Assembly: GCF_035594125.1 (NCBI RefSeq)
Contig: NW_026973668.1
Span: forward strand, 3,604,001 to 3,668,000
DNA: 64,000 nt
Source of the DNA: Scylla paramamosain
Taxonomy: Eukaryota; Arthropoda; Malacostraca; Decapoda; Portunidae
Direction: 5' to 3'
This document shows positions 1-14,990 of the stretch, one piece after another (the first letter of the stretch is position 1; each line of letters opens with the position of its first letter). The notes beneath the pieces were generated by a model that was given only the letters and a program-made list of their open reading frames with translations, was not told the origin of the DNA and did no database searches. Made by a program: the position numbers and the translations under genes.

Positions 1-3000
1 GGTGGCTGTTGGATGTTGGGAGGTGGCGATGGTGGCTGTTGGATGTTGGGAGGTGGCGATGGTGGCTGTTGGATGTTGGGAGGTGGCGATGGTGGCTGTT
101 GGATGTTGGGTGGTGGTGATGGTGGCTGTTGGATGTTGGGAGGTGGCGATGGTGGCTGTTGGATGTTGGGAGGTGGCGATGGTGGCTGTTGGATGTTAGG
201 TGGTGGCGATGGTGGCTGTTGGATGTTGGGAGGTGGCGATGGTGGATGTTGGATGTTGGGAGGTGGCGATGGTGGCTGTTGGATGTTGGGAGGTGGCGAT
301 GGTGGCTGTTGGATGTTGGGAGGTGGCGATGGTGGCTGTTGGATGTTGGGAGGTGGCGATGGTGGCCGTTGGATGTTGGGAGGTGGCGATGGTGGCTGTT
401 GGATGTTGGGTGATGGCTGTTGGATGTTGGGAGGTGGTGATGGTGGCTGTTGGATGTTGGGAGGTGGCGATGGTGGCTGTTGGATTTTGGGAGGTGACGA
501 TGGTGGCTGTTGGATGTTGGGAGGTGGCGATGGTGGCTGTTGGATGTTGGGTGGTGGTGATGGTGGCTGTTGGATGTTGGGAGGTGGCGATGGTGGCTGT
601 TGGATATTGGGTGGTGGCGATGGTGGCTGTTGGATTTTGGGAGGTGACGATGGTGGCTGTTGGATGTTGGGAGGTGGCGATGGTGGCGTTTGGATGTTTG
701 AGGTGGCGATGGTGGCTGTTGGATGTTGGGTGGTGGCGATGGTGGCTGTTGGATGTTGGGAGGTGGCGATGGTGGCTGTTGGATGTTGGGTGGTGGCGAT
801 GGTGGCTGTTGGATGTTGGGAGGTGACAATGGTGGCTGTTGGATGTTGGGTGGTGGCGATGGTGGCTGTTGGATGTTGGGTGGTGGCCGTTGGATGTTGG
901 GTGGTGGCGATGGTGGTTGTTGGATGTTGAGAGGTTGCGATGGTGGCTGTTGGATGTTGAGAGGTTGCGATGGTGGCTGTTGGATGTTGGGAGGTGGCGA
1001 TGGTGGCTGTTGGATGTTGAGAGGTTGCGATGGTGGCTGTTGGATGTTGAGAGGTTGCGATGGTGGCTGTTGGATGTTGGGAGGTGGCGATGGTGGCTGT
1101 TGGATGTTGGGTGGTGGCCATTGGATGTTGGGAGGTGGCGATGGTGGCTGTTGGATGTTGGGTGGTGGCCGTTGGATGTTGGGAGGTGGCGATGGTGGCT
1201 GTTGGATGTTGGGAGGTGGCGATGGTGGCTGTTGGATGTTGGGTGGTGGCCGTTGGATGTTGGGAGGTGGCGATGGTGGCTGTTGGATGTTGGGTGGTGG
1301 CCGTTGGATGTTGGGAGGTGGCGATGGTGGCTGTTGGATGTTGGGAGGTGGCGATGGTGGCTGTTGGATGTTGGGTGGTGGCCGTTGGATGTTGGGAGGT
1401 GGCGATGGTGGCTGTTGGATGTTGGGTGGTGGCCGTTGGATGTTGGGAGGTGGCGATGGTGGCTGTTGGATGTTGGGTGGTGGTGATGGTGACTGTTGGA
1501 TGTTGGGTGGTGGCGATGGTGGCTGTTGGATGTTGGGAGGTGGCGATGGTGACTGTTGGATGTTGGGTGGTGGCGATGGTGGCTGTTGGATGTTGGGTGG
1601 TGGCGATGGTGGCTGTTGGATGTTGGGTGGTGGCGATGGTGGCTGTTGGATGTTGGGTGGTGGCGATGGTGCCTGTTGGATGTTGGGAGGTGGCGATGGT
1701 GGCTGTTGGATGTTGGGTGGTGGCCGTTGGATGTTGGGTGGTGGCGATGGTGGTTGTTGGATGTTGAGAGGTTGCGATGGTGGCTGTTGGATGTTGGGAG
1801 GTGGCGATGGTGGCTGTTGGATGTTGAGAGGTTGCGATGGTGGCTGTTGGATGTTGGGAGGTGGCGATGGTGGCTGTTGGATGTTGGGTGGTGGCTGTTG
1901 GATGTTGGGAGGTGGCGATGGTGGCTGTTGGATGTTGGGTGGTGGCCGTTGGATGTTGGAGGTGGCGATGGTGGCTGTTGGATGTTGGGAGGTGGCGATG
2001 GTGGCTTTTGGATGTTGGGAGGTGGCGATGGTGGCTGTTGGATGTTGGGTGGTGGCCGTTGGATGTTGGGAGGTGGCGATGGTGGCTGTTGGATGTTGGG
2101 AGGTGGCGATGGTGGCTGTTGGATGTTGGGTGGTGGCCGTTGGATGTTGGGAGGTGGCGATGGTGGCTGTTGGATGTTGGGTGGTGGCCGTTGGATGTTG
2201 GGAGGTGGCGATGGTGGCTGTTGGATGTTGGGAGGTGGCGACGGTGGCTGTTGGATGTTGGGTGGTGGCCGTTGGATGTTGGGAGGTGGCGATGGTGGCT
2301 GTTGGATGTTGGGTGGTGGCCGTTGGATGTTGGGAGGTGGCGATGGTGGCTGTTGGATATTGGGAGGTGGCGATGGTGGCTGTTGGATGTTGGGCGGTGG
2401 CCGTTGGATGTTGGGAGGTGGCGATGGTGGCTGTTGGATGTTGGGAGGTGGCGATGGTGGCTGTTGGATGTTGGGTGGTGGCCGCTGGATGTTGGGAGGT
2501 GGCGATGGTGGCTGTTGGATGTTGGGTGGTGGTGATGGTGACTGTTGGATGTTGGGTGGTGGCGATGGTGGCTGTTGGATGTTGGGAGGTGGCGATGGTG
2601 ACTGTTGGATGTTGGGTGGTGGCGATGGTGGCTGTTGGATGTTGGGTGGTGGCGATGGTGGCTGTTGGATGTTGGGTGGTGGCGATGGTGGCTGTTGGAT
2701 GTTGGGTGGTGGCGATGGTGGCTGTTGGATGTTGGGTGGTGGCGATGGTGGCTGTTGGATGTTGGGTGGTTGCGATGGTGGCTGTTGGATGTTGGGAGGT
2801 GGCGATGGTGGCTGTTGGATGTTGGGTGGTGGCCGTTGGATGTTGGGTGGTGGCGATGGTGGTTGTTGGATGTTGAGAGGTTGCGATGGTGGCTGTTGGA
2901 TGTTGGGAGGTGGCGATTGTGGCTGTTGGATGTTGAGAGGTTGCGATGGTGGCTGTTGGATGTTGGGAGGTGGCGATGGTGGCTGTTGGATGTTGGGTGG

Positions 3001-3432
3001 TGGCTGTTGGATGTTGGGAGGTGGCGATGGTGGCTGTTGGATGTTGGGTGGTGGCCGTTGGATGTTGGGAGGTGGCGATGGTGGCTGTTGGATGTTGGGA
3101 GGTGGCGATGGTGGCTGTTGGATGTTGGGTGGTGGCCGTTGGATGTTGGGAGGTGGCAATGGTGGCTGTTGGATGTTGGGAGGTGGCGATGGTGGCTGTT
3201 GGATGTTGGGTGGTGGCCGTTGGATGTTGGGAAGTGGCGATGGTGGCTGTTGGATGTTGGGTGGTGGCTGTTGGATGTTGGGAGGTGGCGATGGTGGCTG
3301 TTGGATGTTGGGTGGTGGCCGTTGGATGTTGGGAGGTGGCGATGGTGGCTGTTGGATGTTGGGTGGTGGCGATGGTGGCTGTTGGATGTTGGGAGGTGGC
3401 GATGGTGACTGTTGGATGTTGGGTGGTTGCGG
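1..3432. repeat. Minisatellite, 30-bp unit with 21-bp variants (left array)
   Basis: Tandem array with a G-rich plus strand; the unit core is GGTGGCTGTTGGATGTTGGG followed by AGGTGGCGAT. A common shorter unit of 21 bp lacks 9 bp between two GCCACC/GGTGGC motifs. Because 30 and 21 are multiples of three and the unit has no stop in most frames, very long open frames appear on both strands, including 1,107 codons on the minus strand (3,519-196). The array continues beyond the left window edge. A block of about 1,050 bp recurs inside it: the GGTGATGGTGACTGTTGG variant near 1,475 returns near 2,525. Confidence 0.95.
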
Positions 3433-3549
3433 ATGGTGCATTCTAGAAGGTGGTGGGTGTTGAAAGGTGGAAGTGGCGTGTGGTGGAAGGTGGCGGTGGT
3501 TAGGGTGCTGTGGCCCCAAGGAGAGCCTGAAAAGTCTGATAAGTGGCGC

Positions 3550-4191
3550 TCAGTCCATCTTGTGGGTCTTTTCTTCAGGCTCACCTAGGCGCCAGAGCAT
3601 CCTGACTACCACTAGCCATCCTATCCATACCATTGCCAGCTTGGTGAGTATCCAGGGCTTCCTGTTGGACTCCGTCTTGCCCTGTTGCCGAGCCAGCCAA
3701 TTGAGTACCTTGGCCAGCTCTGGTGACATGTCCACCTTTGCTCCGCGGCACAGAAGGGACATGTCCCCGTGGCCCTCAGTTAACGCCTCACACAGGCGGC
3801 GGCTCGCCTCATCAGCTTCCGCGGCCTGCTGCTTCAAGAGAGCTGCCGCCTGCTGCTCGTCGGCGCGCAGAGAGCGCATGATGGAGGCAGCCTTTGTCCG
3901 GGCCATGTCCGTCTGCTGCTGCTGGAAGGCGAGCTCAGCTTCCACCTGCTGCACCTTCTGCTGCAGCAGGATTATGTCGGGCTCCGGGTCCTCCAGAAGC
4001 AGCCGGTGCGCCTTGCTCCTCGCAGACAACAGCTGCTGGTGTTCCAGCTCCAGCAGGAGGAGTTGGCCCCGCTGTGTCTGAAGCACCAGCGCCTCCAAGG
4101 CCCCCTCCGCGGCGTGCTGTTCCTCGGCCACGGATGCCCCGACCAGCATGATTACTGTGAAGTAAAGTAATTTGCTCATTTGAGTTTTCAT
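3550..4191 (-). CDS. Unknown coiled-coil membrane protein, copy A
   Basis: 213 codons, family not recognised. The N-terminus is a typical signal peptide (basic start, hydrophobic LLYFTVIMLVGASVA, cleavage probably near residue 22). Residues about 23-150 are rich in Q, E, A, L and R with heptad-like spacing, which predicts a long coiled coil (for example ILLQQKVQQVEAELAFQQQQ). A hydrophobic segment near residues 181-202 (WILTKLAMVWIGWLVVVRML) should span the membrane, leaving a short charged tail. The inferred product is therefore a single-pass surface or secretory-pathway protein. A second in-frame Met at codon 5 is an alternative start. The coding region is GC-rich in AT-rich surroundings. 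A strong donor (CTAG|GTGAGC, intron from 3,584) and acceptor (TTTTCAG, to 3,527) would remove the stop codon and join the frame to the adjacent minisatellite. It could be a real gene or a gene captured by the repeat. Confidence 0.6.
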   Translation of the reverse strand: MKTQMSKLLYFTVIMLVGASVAEEQHAAEGALEALVLQTQRGQLLLLELEHQQLLSARSKAHRLLLEDPEPDIILLQQKVQQVEAELAFQQQQTDMARTKAASIMRSLRADEQQAAALLKQQAAEADEASRRLCEALTEGHGDMSLLCRGAKVDMSPELAKVLNWLARQQGKTESNRKPWILTKLAMVWIGWLVVVRMLWRLGEPEEKTHKMD

Positions 4192-4734
4192 TTCTCAATT
4201 GTTTATTTATTTTTGAATTTGTTTGTGTTTTTGTGCACGTGGTCCGAGACGTGAATTTGAGATGTTGGAAACTGTATACTTAGCAAAATGCGAAAAACAG
4301 CAAACGGTATACTTAAATATTACCATTAATTAATTATCAGGGGATCGGATTACCAGGGATGGGTGGGTGATGGGGTTGGTGGGAGGAAGGGAGGGACGTG
4401 GGAGGGGAAGAAAACACCCATCTTCTCTCTACCCTGCTTGCTGTGAGACATGCAAGATAGTCATTAAAACTTTTCCTTTTCTCTTTGATATCACTCTATG
4501 CGAAATCTGAAAGCACCCTCACATTCAGGGGTGTTTTATGTCCGAGAAGACATGTTTAATTTGAAGAATAACCTCAAAATGGGTGGACATAACGATTATC
4601 AATAAGTGTATAAACCGTAAAATTTGATTCCTTTATTTATACTCTCTATAATTATGGCCTTTCTTACACTACTGATATAATTGAACAAACACAGCTTCGT
4701 CTGTGGATATAAACTAAATTTGCCAAAATTGTGC
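4192..4734 (-). promoter_or_regulatory. Upstream flank shared by both gene copies
   Basis: This 543-bp AT-rich segment upstream of the copy A start is matched, inverted, at 21,081-21,623. Only scattered differences are visible, mostly in simple runs. The duplication thus carried 0.54 kb of 5' sequence and probably the promoter. No clear TATA box or initiator stood out. The regulatory role is inferred from position only. Confidence 0.35.
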
Positions 4735-4920
4735 TATAGCTGAGTTAAGTGAAGAAATAAAAGTATTTGTAAGTAAGACTGAGTTTCGCCCAGACTCTGC
4801 TCGGTATTGCAGTGCAGGGTTGCCATCATAATACATAGGTCTTGCTGAGATTCTTACTCTGAACAGACACCATCTAATTTGTATCCCTGGCTGTCTGTCA
4901 ATGAGAAACACCCAGTATCC

Positions 4921-5191
4921 TTTTTCCTAACCTCTAATCCTTCTCCTTATTCTGTCACTCTCCTCTACGTGGAGCACCTTTGATCACAATTTCATATCTG
5001 CATCTTGCCTTATCGCTCCAATTCCTCCTCAGGATCCCCCAAAGCGGAGGTGCCTCTGCCGTTTTGCTACCGCTAATTGGTCGAACCTGAGGATGTATCA
5101 TTCTGATTTTCCTTGGAATTACTACTGCTTCCGTGTCAGGGCCTCATCTCTGCTTGCTAAGCGCGTAATGGAGGTCATAGTGTCTGGCATG
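4921..5191 (+). mobile_element. LINE fragment (endonuclease C-terminus to linker), family J
   Basis: This aligns without large gaps to 63,255-63,533 of the LINE at the right end of the window (for example CCTAACCTCTAATCCTTCT and GATTTTCCTTGGAAT are shared). It encodes the end of the apurinic-type endonuclease and the following linker. The histidine-containing D-H pair of the last catalytic motif is present here (TFDHNFIS), unlike in the right-end copy. Both ends are truncated and there is no poly(A) tail. It lies 187 bp from the inverted-duplication breakpoint. Confidence 0.85.
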
Positions 5192-6444
5192 AACTTGAAA
5201 AATCAGCCATATATTTTATGTTATAAAAGAAAAACTTAAAATACAGCAAGACACATAATAAAATAATGCGAAGGCATATATGTAAGACACTGCAATAAAC
5301 ATGCATCATCAAGTACATATGAACGTGAATTGGAAAAGAAACTATGCAGCCAGAACAGATAAGAAGCAACCACAACGTATAAAGGTGTTGACATTTGTGT
5401 ACAGCCCGCATGAGGGGTGGAAGACGGTAAAGATGCTAGAGTGACCTGAAACAGAGGAGCATTAAAGCAACTTATGAGTGGACTTCCCCCCCACACAAGT
5501 CATCAGCACCACACCAGCGCCAGAGTTCGAGGGAGGAAGCGAGGGGTTGTGCAGAATCGCGGAGGGTTCTTTGTAAGGGAATAATGCTCTGGCTAATCTT
5601 GTAATGGAAGGTGATGCAGGATGGGGCGGCGCGGGAAGTGCTGAGTGATGTAGAAATTTAGTTTTTTAAATTTTTTTTTATCTGCATTAGGAAGAATGGG
5701 GTTTATAATTGTGTTCCCAAGATAATTAAGTTACAGGACGTAGAAATTGTGTTACGTGAGAGCAGGAGGCTTCATGACCTGTGAGTGAAGGAGTGTTCAG
5801 GAAGCTTAGTGTTGTGTTCTCACTACAGAAGAAGACGATGAAGAAAATGAAAACTAGATGAAGATAAAGAAAAGAAGAAAAAAAAGAAATAAAAGAAGAA
5901 CAAGAACAAGAACAAAAACTAGAACAATAAAAACAAAAACAAGAAAAGACTGATTCTTTGCCTCTATTGCCACAAAAAAACTTGTTAGTCGGCTTCCTTT
6001 GTGTACAGTGACGCATGATGACACAGACACAATCAACTACTGCAAAAACATGAATCGTACACTCAGCGTGTGTATAGAAAATGTAGTAGCTCCGGAAACT
6101 CGTGTGGTGGGCAAGGAACAGCAAGATGTGACTCTAAATCATTAGGAGGAAAAAGCGTTAAGTCTGACAATTACGAGATTGAAATGGAAAAGACAATTGC
6201 CTCAGAGGATGGCGGGACAATGGAAATAAGAGGAACAGGGAACTTTTTTGGGGGAAACTAATGTAGAATTTTTTTGAGAATGTAAAGCCGTTTTGAAAGG
6301 AGGTGAGGAGAGAATAGCGAGATATTCGGAAATGGCTGTGGTAGGAATGGCGAAATACCACCAAAGAGAAGGTACGGGAGAGGCTCAGAGGCAGCAGCAG
6401 GAGGTGATGAAAGCGGAGACTGAGGCGAGAGGGATGTGCGTGAC

Positions 6445-6446
<2 letters not shown>
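5192..6446. other. No gene seen
   Basis: AT-rich, with an A-rich purine stretch of AAGAAG/AACAAG type around 5,825-5,950. Open frames here are short and of low complexity; I see no family match and no convincing splice structure. Confidence 0.6.

Positions 6447-6506
<60 letters not shown>
6447..6506. repeat. (GA)n microsatellite
   Basis: Uninterrupted GA dinucleotide run of about 30 units. Frames reading RERE or SLSL across it are artefacts of the repeat. Confidence 0.97.
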
Positions 6507-6510
<4 letters not shown>

Positions 6511-6781
6511 GTGTATTGAGTGGGTGTTTGAAAGAGTACATTCAGAAGGGCAGGACAAGTACCGAGGGGTTACTGAAATGCTTGATTATATAGTTTTTTT
6601 TTTTTTTCTGTGCAGGAGTATCTGTCACCCTCTCGCTGTCGCTCTCTCTCCCACTCTCTCGCTCTTGTTCTGCCTCTGTCTGTGTGAGTAAAGGGACACA
6701 CCATCGTTAGGCACCAGTGAGCGTGATGCTGTGTGGACATACGGCGGCTGTCTATCACCACCCGGGCGTTAATCAGCGGAC

Positions 6782-6824
6782 AGGAGACCCAGAGGAGCCC
6801 GCCAAGGGCTCCTCTGGGTCTCCT
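6782..6824. other. Perfect 19-bp inverted repeat (hairpin)
   Basis: Arms at 6,782-6,800 and 6,806-6,824 (AGGAGACCCAGAGGAGCCC and its exact complement) flank a 5-nt loop GCCAA. The stem is GC-rich and would be very stable in RNA or single-stranded DNA. It lies within an open frame of 100 codons (6,717-7,019) that I do not recognise. Part of the right arm is immediately repeated (CTCCTCTGGGTCCTCTGG). Confidence 0.8.
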
Positions 6825-7079
6825 CTGGGTCCTCTGGCCCTCCTCCGCCGTCTCAAGGGCCAGACAGTTGTGGTGCATGGAAGCCTAGACCTAGAGAATA
6901 CAAAGAGAACAATAGTTTATGCATTGTCAGTAGATGAGTCACCTAATGCACTTATTTCCACTGTGTTTTTGAAAGGCTTTCTGAATCTGAAATTCTGTGA
7001 TGATTCATGCAAAAGCTGACAATTGATAGATATTTTAGCATATCAGAGGACTCGAGACAAACACAGTAGGGATGATGAT

Positions 7080-8714
<1,635 letters not shown>

Positions 8715-8891
8715 GTCCTTCCCCTCAAACACTTCCCAGAACAATTGCCTTCTCCCCCTTCCCTCCGTCTGCCCCTCCAGCAGATAACATGGAAGAAGAA
8801 AGAAGAAAAGAAGAACTTGCCTTGTATTGTACCCTGCTACTCCCCACGTCTTTAGGTTTACACTAAATGCTTCCTGACAACGAAAGTTTTA

Positions 8892-9104
<213 letters not shown>

Positions 9105-9323
9105 AAACGTTAGCGGAAGTGCAGAACAGAGAGAATCGTATTTATGTATGTATGTATGTATGTATGTATGTTTCTGTATATGTTGATCTGTTTCTGTTAT
9201 GAATTTGTAGATAGACACATAGACAGATAGACACATAGACAGATAGACAGATAGATAGATAGACGAATACAGTATTAAATTCAAGTTTAAAGCACGAATT
9301 AATCAATGGATGGAGACTTAATC

Positions 9324-9328
<5 letters not shown>

Positions 9329-9377
<49 letters not shown>

Positions 9378-9519
9378 GAAGCATCCCGCCACCATAACAC
9401 AACACGCGGGCATCAAACCAAGGCATTAAGTCACCGCTAAACACGCGTACGTTGAAGCCCCGTGTGTTCCTGTGGGCTGGGGATCAGTGTATTGTTTGTG
9501 TGTATGACGGCTTTCCCTA

Positions 9520-9568
<49 letters not shown>

Positions 9569-9645
9569 TGTAGGTATGGCATTGTGTGTATGTGTGTGCG
9601 TGTGTGTGTGTGTAAGGGTATATTGTTGATTTCAGTTTCAAGTTA
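9329..9645. repeat. (GA)n and (GT)n microsatellites
   Basis: (GA)n with one interruption at 9,329-9,378, then (GT)n at about 9,519-9,567 with a degenerate continuation to 9,613. Nothing else is recognised. Confidence 0.93.
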
Positions 9646-9719
9646 AATTTGACATAACTCTTGGTGCGTGATGTTGAAAATAAGAATCTTAGTTTTTGTA
9701 GAGATCTTAATTAAAAACA

Positions 9720-9905
9720 CTTAATTAGTCCATATATTAATCTGTTTCATTTACATTCACGAAATTTCCTGGACTTGGTGACTAATCCATATGTTAATTT
9801 CTATTCCTTTATACATATGAAATTCACTGAACCTCGTGACATCTACTAACATATATTAATTTTTATCCAGTTTATATACCGGAAATTCACTGGGCTTCGT
9901 GATAC
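9720..9905. repeat. Old three-copy tandem repeat, unit about 63 bp
   Basis: Three diverged copies share CATATATTAAT or CATATGTTAAT, then TTTA, then GAAATT, then a CTGG(A/G)CTT.GTGA end (near 9,730, 9,788 and 9,850). It is too diverged to be recent. Confidence 0.7.
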
Positions 9906-10732
9906 CGGTGCTTGTGCGCGGAGGTGTGCCGTCATCTGGTACAAACACCCGGTTGGTCCTCGCGTCATTAATTTGGTGAGGGCAATAAACAATGGTTAAC
10001 GGGCACACTCCATGACGGACGTGACAGCAACACTACACTGATCACTCACCAGCTGCTTGGATTCAAGATTTTTTTTCGAAACACAAATCTAAATATGATA
10101 ATTTCGTCGTAGGTAATTGTGAACGGTGTCGCTGTCCTGCCGCTACTTACTGTTTTGTTATGGATCTTTTCTTTCCATCAGTCACGATTCTAAATGTAAA
10201 TAATCCCATAGTAAGATTTTATTGGAGGTAGAATCATTGAACTACAACCACCTGCTGCTCTGCTTTAGATCTCTTATCCCTCAAAGACAACTGCAAAATA
10301 AGTAAATAATGTTTTATGCTTCTTGCAACTTTCCTTATGTTCTTATATTCCTGTGTTCTTGTTATTATAGCAATCGGAGAAGCATTCAGTAAAGTAATGA
10401 GTTATTAGTGGTGCTACTCTGTCAGTGCTATTATTCAGTAGGTCGATAAGTTAGTAAAGTGAGTTAGGTTAGTTAGTAAATGTATTAACTGCAGAATCTG
10501 TTATATGAATAATGACATCACCCTTTCAGCTTCACAGTCCGGAAACGCCTACAGAACTCACACAAGCCGCGGAGTGTTGCTGCGGTAAACATACAAACTC
10601 TCCGACCACTTGAAGGTGTCCAAACTTCGTTTAACTTTATGTATGTAGCAGCGGCCCTTCCCTTCCTGTCCCCATTCCTGGTGTTACAGTATGTCGCTGT
10701 TGTAGACAGAGCATCCTTAGTCTCTCTCGGCA
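9906..10732. other. No gene seen
   Basis: Mixed-composition sequence without long open frames, recognisable repeats or RNA genes. Short AGTTAG-type runs occur near 10,440-10,490. Confidence 0.55.
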
Positions 10733-11245
10733 TCCCTCGTTTTAAGAAGTAATATAATCTTGTGCTAGTGTGCTAAAGGATCTATTATGCCGGGAATAAC
10801 AGGACGTGGGTAACATATCAGAGAGAAAAGGCATTTACCCCTGTGTCTCCCTATCTAGCCTTCTCTTGAAATACATAGACCTTTAAAAAATCTACTAGAA
10901 AAATGCACTAATGGACCAAAGAAGAATGGGACAGCAATGGCAACAGTTCCCTCTTCGCCAATTCCCGGTTTCCCATTAGATCGAAGTAGTAGATGGAGCT
11001 TTCTTAGTCTGCCTGTCATCCTTTAAAAAAAATAACATAAGACTGCCCTGGTGTGCTATAGAATATATTGTCCCGAGAACAAGAAAACGTGGGTAGCATG
11101 TTTCTTTTCGCTAGAACTGAAACATTCACCTCCTGTGTCTTGCATTCTGGCCCTTCCTTGTGCGAAAAGACATAGGAATCTGTTAGAAAATGCACTAATG
11201 GAGCGGAGAAGAATTGGACAGCAGTGACAACAACTCCCCCTTCGC
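10733..11245. repeat. Old two-copy tandem duplication, period about 290 bp
   Basis: Copy 1 starts near 10,742 and copy 2 near 11,030. Shared landmarks in order are GTGTGCTA, a TATT.TGCCGGGA / TATTGTCCCGAGA block, ACGTGGGTA, CCTGTGTCT, and GCACTAATGGA followed by GAAGAAT.GGACAGCA. Short open frames downstream (11,224-11,481) are not recognised. Confidence 0.75.
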
Positions 11246-11633
11246 CAAAAACCCAGGAAACCTTTGCCTTCAACACCTCACGTGGCTCGGCGTTTTGTGC
11301 GAGGAGAGCCACACTTGCACTGCCAAACAGGACACATAGCCGTCACATATCGTTCCGGAATGACTGGAAGGGAAACACAGGGGAGGAGAGGAAGAGAGGA
11401 AGCTTCACCACGCGCGCCTCCGTTCTGCAGCCAAAGGGAAAAGGGGACGAGGAGGGAGAGTTAGTGTGCAGGAGGACGTGAGAAGATCAACGTACGGCAG
11501 GAGGAAGAGACCTGCAGCTAGAGGCAGTTGAGCTAAAATACTTGCGTCGTCTGGAGGCGAGGAATGAAGAAATGAATATGAATGTGTGAGAAAAGGCGTG
11601 GTGGAGCTTCAGACTTGCCGAGAGTGGCGAATC

Positions 11634-11732
<99 letters not shown>

Positions 11733-11947
11733 AAAAGTGATCAAAGATGGAAGTTACAACAGGAAACTAATATCGCCTACCGTTTTTTTCTTTTTTCTCT
11801 TTTGCGGTCAACATTTTCATTCACAAATCCACGTTTTCTTAACTCGTGTTCTTCTTTTCTTCTTTATTTTTCTTGACGCCGAAACTCGCCGCCGTAAATC
11901 TTTCCCTCAAACAGGACTGATTATTAAATACGAATAGTTGTGGCGGG

Positions 11948-11979
<32 letters not shown>

Positions 11980-12262
11980 CTTCGTCAGGATTTCTCTCAC
12001 TGGAGATATGACCAGTTTTCAAGTGAAGTTTCCCTTGATTTTCTCCAGCATCAAGACAAAACCGGGAAAGAAAATGGAGAGAAAAAAAAAAATCAAGAGA
12101 AAACTGCACGGAAAGAAATTTAGCAATAGATGTAAAACGTAGAAGACGATCAAACAGGACTGAAAAAAAAAGTGAAAAAAAGGACAGAAAGAAAAAAAAA
12201 ACGGACGAAAAAGACCGCCTTGTGTGAACTGTATTACATCAACACACACAGCAGTGCACCTT

Positions 12263-12326
<64 letters not shown>
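11634..12326. repeat. (GA)n, (CTGT)n and (CT)n microsatellites
   Basis: (GA)n 11,634-11,730, (CTGT)n 11,949-11,979 and (CT)n 12,266-12,326. The sequence between is A-rich or unremarkable. Confidence 0.93.
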
Positions 12327-12328
<2 letters not shown>

Positions 12329-12496
12329 CTCCTCTTCCTGCTTAGCTGTACTGGAGGATGGCCAAACACGGCTGCCTGGCCCAAGGGTTCACATGTAAGG
12401 GATGAGAAGGAAGGCAGAGTGGGACACGGGATTCGCAACCTCACTTTCATTTCCCGCGCCGCAGTGAGGACAAAGGCAGCAGCGAGCACCTCTGAG

Positions 12497-12935
12497 GTAA
12501 TGAGTTCTTCAGTTTCCGATGCCGCCCAGAAGAGCATCAGGCATTGGTATCGCTTGTGGATGGGAGAGGTTAGTGGTGTTCTAAATTATACCGTGCGTGT
12601 TATGAGAGTACATGATATCTGTTGCGTACTCGTAATCTAAAACTAAAGAGTTCTTCAGTTTCCGATGCGGTCTAGAAGAACATCAGGCATTGGTGTCGCT
12701 CGTGGGGGGAGAAGTTACGTTGTGTTCTAAATACACCGTGAGTGATATGGCAGTACATGCATCTGTTTGCGTAATCTAAGAGTTGTGAGTTTTCCACTTT
12801 CCAATACGGCTCAGAACATCAGGAATCAATATCACTCGCGTTTGGGGGAAATTAAGAAGTTGCCCAGTGTACTAAATATACCGTGCGTCGCATAAGAGTA
12901 CCTGACGTGTTTCGCTTAATTTCTGTAACCCTCGA
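12497..12935. repeat. Old three-copy tandem repeat, unit about 145 bp
   Basis: Copies start near 12,497, 12,647 and 12,787. Each carries, in order, a GAGTT.TTCA.TTTCC block, AACATCAGG or AGCATCAGG, a C(A/G)CTCG or CGCTTG block, a CTAAAT.TACCGTG block and AGTAC(A/C)TG. Copies are diverged by substitutions and small indels. Confidence 0.8.
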
Positions 12936-14223
<1,288 letters not shown>

Positions 14224-14372
14224 ATATGCAAGTGAAGACTACAAAGCAACAATACCCAGAAGGGGGGATGGGGAAGGACAGTTTTGTGAAGCGTTGCATG
14301 TGTTTGACGAACGAATAGACAGACAGACAGAGAGCGACTGGAGGGCAGACAGGTGTATTTCTCTTTTCCCAC

Positions 14373-14990
14373 AGGTTATGACGCGGAGTTCTTGTGACTG
14401 GAGGGTTCTGACACCTGAGGAAGGGGAAGTGCGTGACCTTAACTTGCAATAGATACTGTGTGATCTTGTATAGGTTTCTTTGATGTGATTTATATGTGTT
14501 CTCTTCGTCAGGTTTTTATATAAGCATTTCCTGTGAGAGTTCTCGTGACTGGTGCTTTTTGATGCTTAGGAAAGGGAGGCGTACTACTTAACTTGCAATT
14601 GGATGCTGTGTGATCCTGTCGTTGTCTTTTTGCTGTGAATTATTGTGTGTTTTCATAGTCAGGCCTTCACAGCAGCGTCTCCTGGAGTAGTTCTTGTGAC
14701 TAAAGCGTTCTGTCACCTGGGGAAAGGAAGATGTTCTTAAGTTTTACCTGAATAATTGGATGCTGTGTGATCTTGTCTTCGGCTTTTTGCTGTGAATTAT
14801 GGTTTGTTTTCTGCGTCAGGTCTTTATACTAGCGTGGCCCGTATTAGTTCTAGGGATTAAATCATTCTTCTATTTGAATTTGAAATAGGTGTGATCTTGT
14901 ATTTATCTCCGGTTTGAGTTATGGTTGGTGTGTTTTCTTCGTTAGGCCTTCATATTAGCGTCGCAAGTAACAGTGATGAACATGGCAAAT
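14373..14990. repeat. Old four-copy tandem repeat, unit about 150 bp
   Basis: Diverged copies start near 14,373, 14,512, 14,660 and 14,817. Landmarks repeated in order are TTCT.GTGACT, CACCTG.GGAAAGG or similar, TGTGTGATC.TGT, a TTTGCTGTGAATTAT block and CGTCAGG.CTT. Divergence is high in the last copy. Confidence 0.8.

Larger units (their letters stand above)
1..4734 (-). repeat. Left arm of giant inverted duplication (truncated by window edge)
   Basis: The reverse complement of this block matches 21,081 onward. It runs through the upstream flank, the 213-codon gene, the candidate intron, the linker and into the 30-bp minisatellite. The inner breakpoint is sharp: homology stops at GTGC (4,731-4,734), the complement of GCAC at 21,081-21,084, and the sequences beyond are unrelated. 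The coding copies differ at only 10 positions, so the duplication is fairly recent or has been homogenised. The outer end lies beyond position 1. Confidence 0.93.

Noticed and set aside
13..3463. Long plus-strand frames reading GGGDGGCWML repeats, resembling glycine-rich structural proteins
   Set aside because: They are translations of the minisatellite opposite to the gene's strand; every frame of the unit is nearly stop-free, so length is not evidence.
6717..7019. 100-codon plus-strand frame around the hairpin
   Set aside because: No recognisable domain, no splice or promoter support; kept only as a hairpin note.
9906..10732. tRNA or other small RNA genes
   Set aside because: Looked for GTTCGA-type T-loop and paired-arm patterns here and elsewhere in the window; none fitted a full cloverleaf.
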